Source: GCA-002701455 sp964342575
Lineage (GTDB): Bacteria > Pseudomonadota > Alphaproteobacteria > Thalassobaculales > Thalassobaculaceae
Assembly (NCBI GenBank): GCA_964342575.1
Contig: CAYFGZ010000004.1
Span: 12,061-76,060 of the forward strand
Direction of reading: 5' to 3'
Length of the DNA: 64,000 nt
The notes beneath the pieces were generated by a model. It saw only the letters and a program-made list of their open reading frames with translations, was not told the DNA's origin and did no database searches. Both the position numbers and the translations under genes were made by a program. Below are positions 8,565 through 16,013 of this stretch, piece after piece (positions within the stretch are counted from its first letter, which is position 1; each line of letters begins with the position of its first letter).

Positions 8565-10246
8565 GGCAGCGTCTCCGAATCATTGTAACGTCTCCAGGCA
8601 CTCATCTGGATGGCGGAAGTATAGCAGTGAACAACCACGGGAACCGTTTTAATGCTGAACGCTTCCGTTATTTTCTCTTTCACTTCGTCTTCACTGGTTA
8701 TTTTTATACCTTGGGCTCCAAATGAATTTGCCCAGGCTACGAAGTCAGGATTGGTTAAACGCGTTCCCTCCATAAACGCTCTTTCAGGATAGCGAACGTA
8801 TGAGTGCATCCCGATTGTGCCATACATCGAATTATCGGAAATTATGATAATTGGATTAACACCGTATTGTCTCGCTGTCGCTATTTCGTTTCCCATCATC
8901 AACAGACCACCATCTCCAATAAAACAAACTATCTGAGTGTTGGGTCGCCGTAATCCGGCTGCTACAGCCATAGGTATTCCAGATCCCATTGCACCCACGA
9001 CGGATGATAGGAAAACTTGAGTTTGTTTGAAGTTGATATAACGGTGGACGAAACTTCCGAAGTTCCCCGCATCAGAGGTCACCGTGGCATCGTCTGCTAG
9101 GTGCTTGTCGACCTCACAAACTATCGCAGCGAAGTTAATGCCATCGCTTGTAGGTTCCCAGTTTGGGGAAAGCAAATCAAGATGAGTCTTGTTTAAAAGT
9201 TTTATCCAATTATTTCTGCTTGATGAAATTGTGGGGGGGGCAGCTAGTAAAAGTGCTTTTACTACCTCGCTTGGGCTCGATGGAATTCCGAGGGTTGGTT
9301 GCCAAACTCTTCCGATTTCGTCAGCATCTGGCCATATGTGTATCATTGGAAATTGGGGGATTGGTGCAGTCGGAAAGCTATAGGACTGGCTGACTGTATC
9401 TGTTAATCGCTCTCCTAGTGCTATCAATAGATCAGTTTTTTTTAATTTATCAATAAGTGGTGTTGGAACACGAATACCCATATAGCCACCGTAATTAGGG
9501 TGCCTGGAGTCGAATAGTTGCGGACGCCGGTGGGTAGGGCAGATGGGTAGCTTCCAGATCTCCGATAATTTATTTAAGTTGGTGAGAACTTCTTGATCTG
9601 AAACCGCTTCCGCTAGAAGAGCTCCCCCGACCAAAACTACAGGCTTGGTGGATCTTTCAATCATTTCAATTACTGCGGCTATATCCTGGGCACGTGGGCC
9701 GGGAGTTGCCGCTCGCGCAGGCGGAACAATGGGTGTGTTTATTTCTTCATCAAATAGATCTTCCGGCAGTATGACAGCTACAGGCCCGGGAGTACCACTT
9801 TGAGCTATGCTAAAAGCCCTCGCAAGGGCCTCAGAAGCCATATTTGGGCAGTTAACCTCGATCACCAATTTTGTTATATCAGCGAGTAGAAGTGAATAGT
9901 TCTGTTCTTGCAAGGCACCCCTACCTAGGTCAGTTCGCTCGACTTGGCCAATCAACATTACGATTGGTGTAGCATCATGGTAAGCTGAATGGAGAGCGAC
10001 CATGCTATTTGCTAGTCCGGGCCCTCGGCTAACTAGCACGACGCCAGCTCGATTATTCAGACGTCCGTCCGCTACCGCCATAAAGGCAGCGCCGGCTTCA
10101 TGCCTACACACAATGATTCGGATTGTTTCACGTTCTATTAGTTTGCTAGAGAGACCGACATAACTCTCCCCTGGTACACAAAAAACCTGGTTAACCCCAT
10201 GACCTTCGAGGCTATCTACCAATAGGTTAGCTACATTGTGTATCAT
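8561..10246 (-). CDS. Thiamine-diphosphate-dependent enzyme, acetolactate synthase large-subunit-like
   Basis: A 561-residue ThDP enzyme with the standard three domains: N-terminal pyrimidine-binding (the activating glutamate is in CRHEAGAAFMA, about residue 50), central domain (about 190-325), and C-terminal PP domain with the metal-binding GDGG...NNxxYGTIG motif (GDGGLLMMGNE to DNSMYG). Relatives condense or decarboxylate 2-oxo acids. It is probably not the anabolic IlvB: there is no ilvN neighbour, and it is coupled to a dehydrogenase and an oxygenase. It overlaps the downstream gene by four bases. Confidence 0.88.
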   Translation of the reverse strand: MIHNVANLLVDSLEGHGVNQVFCVPGESYVGLSSKLIERETIRIIVCRHEAGAAFMAVADGRLNNRAGVVLVSRGPGLANSMVALHSAYHDATPIVMLIGQVERTDLGRGALQEQNYSLLLADITKLVIEVNCPNMASEALARAFSIAQSGTPGPVAVILPEDLFDEEINTPIVPPARAATPGPRAQDIAAVIEMIERSTKPVVLVGGALLAEAVSDQEVLTNLNKLSEIWKLPICPTHRRPQLFDSRHPNYGGYMGIRVPTPLIDKLKKTDLLIALGERLTDTVSQSYSFPTAPIPQFPMIHIWPDADEIGRVWQPTLGIPSSPSEVVKALLLAAPPTISSSRNNWIKLLNKTHLDLLSPNWEPTSDGINFAAIVCEVDKHLADDATVTSDAGNFGSFVHRYINFKQTQVFLSSVVGAMGSGIPMAVAAGLRRPNTQIVCFIGDGGLLMMGNEIATARQYGVNPIIIISDNSMYGTIGMHSYVRYPERAFMEGTRLTNPDFVAWANSFGAQGIKITSEDEVKEKITEAFSIKTVPVVVHCYTSAIQMSAWRRYNDSETLP

Positions 10247-10287
10247 TTTTCGTATAGCTCACTAGTAATCTATTTGCTGCTGTTTCA

Positions 10288-11301
10288 CTATCCAGAGATT
10301 GAGAGGTCTTGTTGATCTGACGCATTGTAGTTCGCATCGTACCACCAGTCGATATAATCGCTGTACGATATCGGCGGAAACTTGGCAGGGTTCTCCTTCG
10401 ACTGACAAGAGGGTAAACATGTAATTTGAGCATCGAGGTGCGGGCCATAAAAATATGGTATTGCGTACCTAGATTGTTTCTTGGGAGGTAATGCTCTGTG
10501 TGGTGTCGATCTATAATATCCGTTTGTCCATCTGTGCAGCATGTCCCCACTATTTACAACAAACGAGTCGGGAACATAAGGAATATCTATCCATTTATTA
10601 TCGGCAGTTTGAATTTGTAATCCAGGCACTGTCGACTGAGCCAAAAACGTCAAAAAATTAGCATCGGTATGTGGTGCGATTCCATATTGGTCTTTGTCGC
10701 GTCTCTTTGTTGGGGGATAATGCGATAATCTGAATGAGAACTGACTCTCCCAGAATGCATCTTCAAAGGTATTGGTTGGCATATCCAGCGAAATAGCTAG
10801 CGGCTGAAGCAGACTTTTTGCTAATTTATCGACCGCATCTGTATATTCTAAAATGTTTTTTTTAAAATTAGTTAGGCCTGTTGGCCATTCATTTGGACCA
10901 GCAAATCTTCTTCCTTCCCGCACAAGAGGATCGTCGGGTTTCCTTTCTCGTTTTATGAAGAATGCTTCATTCAAATCGAATTTGGCTTCTTCGTCACTGA
11001 CTCTCGACGTCTTTACATTGTATCGGTTCATTGCCATGTAGCCGTTATTGTGAGAATTCATCAACACGGATTGTTTGACGTGCATGGGCTGGCTATGGAA
11101 ACGACGTGCTTCTTCAAAGGTTTGATCTATCAAACGTCTAGAGATGCCGTGATTGATGATTATCAAAAACCCACTATTCGTTAGGGCCTCTCTCAATTGC
11201 CTAGCGATAAAATTGGCTCCTGCCATCCCTTTCTCAGATAAAGGGAGCAGGTCAATAATAGGAATAACAGAAACTAGGGGAGTATGAGACTTCTTCTTCA
11301 T
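10288..11301 (-). CDS. Isopenicillin-N-synthase-like 2-oxoglutarate/Fe(II) oxygenase
   Basis: A 337-residue double-stranded beta-helix oxygenase. An N-terminal DIOX_N-like region (GFLIIINHGI, about 44-53) precedes the Fe(II) facial triad H211-x-D213...H268 (PHTDANFLTF and STPHRA). The residue that normally completes the 2OG-binding RxS motif appears as alanine (SRYAIPYF, R278-A280), so cosubstrate binding may differ from the usual form. It is the first gene of a minus-strand run ending at 6448. Likely role: hydroxylation or oxidative cleavage of a small molecule that the following enzymes process (inference). Confidence 0.85.
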   Translation of the reverse strand: MKKKSHTPLVSVIPIIDLLPLSEKGMAGANFIARQLREALTNSGFLIIINHGISRRLIDQTFEEARRFHSQPMHVKQSVLMNSHNNGYMAMNRYNVKTSRVSDEEAKFDLNEAFFIKRERKPDDPLVREGRRFAGPNEWPTGLTNFKKNILEYTDAVDKLAKSLLQPLAISLDMPTNTFEDAFWESQFSFRLSHYPPTKRRDKDQYGIAPHTDANFLTFLAQSTVPGLQIQTADNKWIDIPYVPDSFVVNSGDMLHRWTNGYYRSTPHRALPPKKQSRYAIPYFYGPHLDAQITCLPSCQSKENPAKFPPISYSDYIDWWYDANYNASDQQDLSISG

Positions 11302-11338
11302 GCTAGTGCCGTGAGCGTTTGATTTAATTGGAACAACC

Positions 11339-11353
11339 AGATTAATTTAATCT
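11339..11353. promoter_or_regulatory. 15-bp palindrome in divergent promoter region, candidate operator
   Basis: AGATTAA-T-TTAATCT is a perfect 7+1+7 palindrome, 38 bases upstream of the 2OG-oxygenase start and about 150 bases upstream of the divergent LLM gene. Position and symmetry suit a dimeric regulator, but the site is AT-rich in an AT-rich genome and no regulator gene is adjacent. The rest of the 200-base gap shows no gene. Confidence 0.4.
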
Positions 11354-11501
11354 TGCAATTTTTTGAATACCGAGAACGATTTTTTTTTAAAGATTTGCTA
11401 GGTTATTTTAAATGCTCAATATAGAGAAATATTGTGTTGCTGTTATAAGTACCTAAAACTCTTGTTTAGTCTTTGTTCATTTGGATAAAAGGAAACCAAA
11501 A

Positions 11502-12347
11502 ATGGATATAGGTGTTTTCATCTTTGATACCGATTATAGTATAGATATTGGTGAATTAGCTAGAGAGCTTGAAGATCGGGGTTACGAATCATTATTTGTT
11601 CCCGAGCACACTCATATACCAGCCAGCCGAAGGTCGCCTTTTCCAGGGGGCGGAGAATTACCGAGACAATATTCTCACACGCTTGATCCCTTTATTTCCT
11701 TAAGTTTTGCAGCGGCTGCAACAACGAAATTGAAAATTGGAACTGGAATTTGTCTACTCCCGCAGCGAGATCCAATTATCACAGCCAAGTTGGTCGCTAG
11801 CCTAGATTTGATGTCGAAAGGACGTTTTGTCCTTGGCTTGGGCGGGGGATGGAATATGGAAGAAATGGAAAATCATGGTGTATCGTATAACACACGGTTT
11901 GCCATGATGAGGGAGCATGTGCTTGCAATGAAATCGTTATGGGCGAGGGAAGACGCTGAATTTAGTGGAGACTACGTTAGTTTTGATAAGAGTTGGTCTT
12001 ACCCGAAGCCGCTGCAAAAACCACATCCACCCATCTTGTTGGGAGGTGAAACCGATTACACGTTAAGGCGCGTCGTCGAATATTGTGATGGTTGGTTCCC
12101 GCGGGGGAGGGGCGGGTTCGATGCTGTGGAAAGCATTGGTAGATTGAAAAAAATGGCTGATGAGGAAGAACGTGATATTAATTCACTTTCTATCAGCGTA
12201 TTCGGGGCTCCAGTTAAGCCGGACGTGGTGGATGATTACCGGAGAGCAGGAATTAATAGAGCTTTGTTTGCGTTGCCATCTGACAATAGGGACAAAGTTA
12301 TGGAAAGTTTAGATGATTTCCAGCCATTAGTTGATTTAGACTCTTGA
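11502..12347 (+). CDS. LLM-class flavin-dependent oxidoreductase, TIGR03619-type, copy 2
   Basis: A 281-residue luciferase-like TIM-barrel protein. FVPEHTHIP, TKLKIGTGICLLPQRDP, SKGRFVLGLGGGWNMEEM and KPHPPILLGGETD match the same subfamily as the genes at 6448 and 42302. ATG 11502 is chosen because AAGGA lies 8 bases upstream; the longer TTG-started frame lacks such a site. It is divergent from the 2OG-oxygenase operon, so the two transcripts probably share regulation. Substrate and flavin are unknown. Confidence 0.88.
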   Translation: MDIGVFIFDTDYSIDIGELARELEDRGYESLFVPEHTHIPASRRSPFPGGGELPRQYSHTLDPFISLSFAAAATTKLKIGTGICLLPQRDPIITAKLVASLDLMSKGRFVLGLGGGWNMEEMENHGVSYNTRFAMMREHVLAMKSLWAREDAEFSGDYVSFDKSWSYPKPLQKPHPPILLGGETDYTLRRVVEYCDGWFPRGRGGFDAVESIGRLKKMADEEERDINSLSISVFGAPVKPDVVDDYRRAGINRALFALPSDNRDKVMESLDDFQPLVDLDS

Positions 12348-12479
12348 AGGTGAGGTTAAAAATAAAATTTTAAGACTTTCGGAGTTTTTTCTGGAAAATG
12401 AGATAAGATTGTGACTACGATTTTCTAATAATTAGGTATTTTGGGCGGTAATTCGTATTTGACTGGGTGTTGGCAAGAA

Positions 12480-13895
12480 ATGCGTAGGCATAGAAATACA
12501 AAAATAGTAGCTACATTAGGCCCGTCGACCAGGACTAAAAGGCAAATTAGAGCTCTTGTCGTGGCGGGGGTTAATGTTTTCCGGCTCAATTTCAGTCATG
12601 GCACCCATTCCGACCAAAGATCATGTGTGACTAATATTAGGGCTCTCGAAGAGGAATTGAACCAGCCTATAGCTATTATGGCCGATTTACAGGGGCCAAA
12701 GTTGAGAATAGGCACTTTTAAGGATGGGGAAATTGAACTAGAGGCAGGGGATATTTTCAAATTAGACCTTCGGGACTCGCTTGGTTCAACTCGCCGTGTA
12801 CAGTTGCCACATGAAGAAATTTTTGATGCTGCTAAAGTAGGAATGGACCTTTTGCTGGACGATGGAAAAATAAGATTACGTGTTCAAAAAGTAGGAAAAT
12901 CGGTTATTGAGACAAAAGTGGTTACTGGCGGTAAACTTTCGGATCGAAAAGGTGTTAATGTACCAGGAGTTACCCTAGGTCTATCAGCGTTGAGCGAAAA
13001 AGATAGGGTGGACTTGGAATTTGCGCTGGGACTTGGTTTTGACTGGATAGCGTTATCGTTCATTCAACGCCCAGATGATGTTCGAGAAGCCAGAGAATTA
13101 ATTGAAGGGCGAGCATCGGTACTTATAAAATTAGAAAAGCCTGCGGCAATAGATCATTTACAAGAATTGGTGGAGATGACGGATGCTGTGATGGTCGCTC
13201 GTGGTGATCTGGGGGTAGAACTACCACCTGAGAAAGTCCCAGGCTTACAAAAGAGAATTGTGAAGCTATGTCGGGAATGGGGAAAGCCAGTTGTTGTAGC
13301 CACTCAAATGTTAGATTCTATGATACATTCTCCAGCACCAACTCGGGCCGAGGCTTCGGATGTGGCTACTGCTGTTTATGACTCTGCAGATGCGGTTATG
13401 TTATCGGCAGAAACAGCGGCTGGCGAATTTCCTTTAGAATCTGTGGATATGATGAAACGAATCATACTGGAAGTTGAAGAGGATGACGCCTATCAGGCGG
13501 CAATTGATGCAAGCCATGAAGATCCGGAACCAACCGTTTCTGACGCTATTACTCTAGCCGCTCGCCAAGTAGCTGAAACCGTAAGCGCTAACTGTATCGT
13601 TACCTATACCACTTCGGGTTCTACCACGCTTAGGGCGGCTCGTGAACGCCCACCCGTTCCAATTTTATGTGTAACATCGAATATAAAAACGGCTCGCCGA
13701 CTAAGTCTCGCTTGGGGGGTCTATCCAGTACATATTGCGGAAGAAGAAAGATTTTCTGCGGTTGTAAGACGAGCCCTTGATGTTTCGGCATCTCAAGGGT
13801 TCGGCGGCTCGGGAGACCACATAGTAATCACAGCTGGTGTGCCCATGGGAACGCCCGGATCTACTAATGTACTACGAATTGAGCGGATACCATAA
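12480..13895 (+). CDS. pyk: Pyruvate kinase
   Basis: A 471-residue glycolytic enzyme converting phosphoenolpyruvate and ADP to pyruvate and ATP. Visible motifs are TKIVATLGPST (N-terminus), FRLNFSHGTH, MADLQGPKLRIG, the active-site stretch VLIKLEKPAA with the catalytic lysine, the VARGDLGVELP metal-binding segment, and ATQMLDSMI. The C-terminal regulatory domain is complete. The ATG at 12480 gives the usual MRRHRNTKIVAT start; the upstream TTG frame adds residues unlike the family. It is convergent with the VWA-like gene, with a six-base gap. Confidence 0.97.
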   Translation: MRRHRNTKIVATLGPSTRTKRQIRALVVAGVNVFRLNFSHGTHSDQRSCVTNIRALEEELNQPIAIMADLQGPKLRIGTFKDGEIELEAGDIFKLDLRDSLGSTRRVQLPHEEIFDAAKVGMDLLLDDGKIRLRVQKVGKSVIETKVVTGGKLSDRKGVNVPGVTLGLSALSEKDRVDLEFALGLGFDWIALSFIQRPDDVREARELIEGRASVLIKLEKPAAIDHLQELVEMTDAVMVARGDLGVELPPEKVPGLQKRIVKLCREWGKPVVVATQMLDSMIHSPAPTRAEASDVATAVYDSADAVMLSAETAAGEFPLESVDMMKRIILEVEEDDAYQAAIDASHEDPEPTVSDAITLAARQVAETVSANCIVTYTTSGSTTLRAARERPPVPILCVTSNIKTARRLSLAWGVYPVHIAEEERFSAVVRRALDVSASQGFGGSGDHIVITAGVPMGTPGSTNVLRIERIP

Positions 13896-13901
13896 GGGTA
13901 A

Positions 13902-16013
13902 CTATCGGGCTTCTTTGCGCCAAGCCAAAATACTACAACCGATTATGAACGTCAGCCACAATATCGGGTCTAGCAAGGGAGTCCACTGTAATTCAGATGT
14001 CGAATAACGATTATTTGATTGTAAACCCAGCCATTTTTTTCCAAAAGTTGTTCGCCCTTGTTTAACTAAGCGAATATCTGGGAACCCGTCTTCTAGTGGC
14101 CAAAATATTTTTCCTCCTGTTTTGGATATAATAGGATTTAATATTTCTGGTGTAGTTAATAGATTTAGATATTCCCTGGAATCGGTTGATCCTAACGCCA
14201 TCATGTCTTTGGAATTTCCGTCGGTTGCTTTATAGAGTCCGGGCCCCGAGTTCTTGAAGTACGCAACTGCTTCTCCCGGCGAAATTTGTTTCGGAGTTTC
14301 TATTTTCACTGAACCGTTTGGATGTATTAGGCTAATTGGTGCATAGACATCTTTTGTGGAGCGACTTTGGACCTGTAATTGGTTGTTAATGAAGCGTATT
14401 CGAAGAGTATTTTCTTCGAGCTCCGGTTCCTTCATTAACCAGTGTGCTACCTTCCTTAGTAATTCACCGTGTGGTCCGCCACCCTGATAACCTCGATCCC
14501 AAAGCCATATCTGATCGGAAAGGAGCTGCGCTATCCGTCCTTGTCCTATTCGGGCGAGTATAAGTAGAGGTTTTTGAGAAGGGCCTGTCAAAAGGACATC
14601 ACCTTTAACCAGTCTAGTTTCTATTTGTCGAAACCATCGTCCCCAGGTCGCATTGGGTTCGTAGGAACCGTTATTTAGCCCTATTTTAACTTTAGATAAT
14701 GCAGATGTTACGGGGTGTCGAAGACCTATCGCGGTGAGTTGAGGTCGAAAACCTTGTTCAATAATTTGTCCCGTTGGGACGGCAGGGAGTATTTTGCGTA
14801 ATGGGGTGAATGAAGTACTCTTCGAGGAGGCAAAAGACGGGCCTGCCGCTTCAAATAGGGCACCCCCATCGTTGACATAGTCACTGATATTTTCCAAGTA
14901 GTCCGGAGGAATAATGCCGCGCTTTTTATATTGATCCAAAATTATAAGATCAAAACTTTTGAGTTCTTTTTCAAAAATTTGTTGTATTGGAAAGGTTATT
15001 AGGGAGAGTTCCTCTCTTGGGGTATCGTCTATTTTGTTGGGTGGTCGTAAAATGGTAAAATGTATGAGGTTTACTGAGGGGTCTGACTTAAGGAATTTTC
15101 TCCACGTTTTTTGGCCAGAATGCGGAGCACCTGAAATCATTAAAACATTAAGCTGTTCTCTAATGCCATAAATTTGATGTGTGACATTATTATTTTTGTG
15201 ACTTAGCTCGTTTTGTTGCTTTTGGATGGACAGCCGAACTATATTTTTTCCAGAATGCTCAATCGGAATAGTTATCTCGAAAAATTTGTTGGTCGTAGCC
15301 AAAAATTTTGTTGGAGCCTGTTCATTCACTGTTACTGTTACGGGTGTATGCGTCTCACTTGTTCGGCTTTTGTCTCTCACTAAAATTGTGATTGTCGCGG
15401 AGTTTCCTAGAATCCCATAACTTGGGGCTTGCCGCAATTCAATAGAACGGTCTTTCTCATCGCGTTTACCGGTTAATATAGTGTGGATAGGAAACTTCGA
15501 ATCTGCAACATGACGACTTTTCTCTCCATCATGGATTTGGCCGTCTGTTAACAAAATAATTCCAGCTACGTCTTCTTTTTCCAGGGTGGATAAAAATTGC
15601 GTTAGTTGGCCAAATAAAAGTGTTCCATTGTTATATAAAACTTCTTGATTTAAATCTGAAGTGTCGCGGATATCTACTATTTCTACTTTTAAATTTTGCT
15701 TGGTGTTTAGTCTTTTTACCAATTTGGATAGAATATCTTCTAAATTCTTTTTTCTGCCTTGTAGCTGCTGGCTTCCAGTGCGGTCTACCGCCACTACTAC
15801 TAAATTTTTTTTTAATTTACTTGCATTTGAGATTAAAAGCGGATTTGCCAGAACCAGTAAAATACTTCCTATGGCACAACCTCTCCATATAACACCTTTT
15901 CCTATTTGATAACCAAGAGACAGGATGGCTAGAAGCGAGACTATCGAAAAGGTTATCATAATCGACCAAGAAAGATAGGGCTGGAAAATAATTTCAATAT
16001 TATTAAGGCTCAT
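13902..16013 (-). CDS. Membrane protein with degenerate VWA and glutamine-amidotransferase-like regions
   Basis: A 703-residue protein with hydrophobic segments at about 15-35 and 40-60 and one near the C-terminus (WLTFIIGCSILAWRKEAR), so most of it is probably periplasmic. Residues about 70-190 look like a von Willebrand A fold: VAVDRTGSQ in place of the canonical DxSxS, later LLTDGQIHDG. Residues about 285-400 resemble a class I amidotransferase-like fold (LNVLMISGAPHS to GGALFEAAGP) without an obvious catalytic triad. It overlaps the upstream DUF4159 gene by four bases (ATGA). Last gene of the MoxR operon; function unknown, perhaps envelope quality control or stress. Confidence 0.75.
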   Translation of the reverse strand: MSLNNIEIIFQPYLSWSIMITFSIVSLLAILSLGYQIGKGVIWRGCAIGSILLVLANPLLISNASKLKKNLVVVAVDRTGSQQLQGRKKNLEDILSKLVKRLNTKQNLKVEIVDIRDTSDLNQEVLYNNGTLLFGQLTQFLSTLEKEDVAGIILLTDGQIHDGEKSRHVADSKFPIHTILTGKRDEKDRSIELRQAPSYGILGNSATITILVRDKSRTSETHTPVTVTVNEQAPTKFLATTNKFFEITIPIEHSGKNIVRLSIQKQQNELSHKNNNVTHQIYGIREQLNVLMISGAPHSGQKTWRKFLKSDPSVNLIHFTILRPPNKIDDTPREELSLITFPIQQIFEKELKSFDLIILDQYKKRGIIPPDYLENISDYVNDGGALFEAAGPSFASSKSTSFTPLRKILPAVPTGQIIEQGFRPQLTAIGLRHPVTSALSKVKIGLNNGSYEPNATWGRWFRQIETRLVKGDVLLTGPSQKPLLILARIGQGRIAQLLSDQIWLWDRGYQGGGPHGELLRKVAHWLMKEPELEENTLRIRFINNQLQVQSRSTKDVYAPISLIHPNGSVKIETPKQISPGEAVAYFKNSGPGLYKATDGNSKDMMALGSTDSREYLNLLTTPEILNPIISKTGGKIFWPLEDGFPDIRLVKQGRTTFGKKWLGLQSNNRYSTSELQWTPLLDPILWLTFIIGCSILAWRKEAR

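Noticed and set aside
10227..10550. 107-residue frame on the same strand as the 2OG-oxygenase end
   Set aside because: It overlaps the conserved C-terminus of the oxygenase in another frame and shows no domain.
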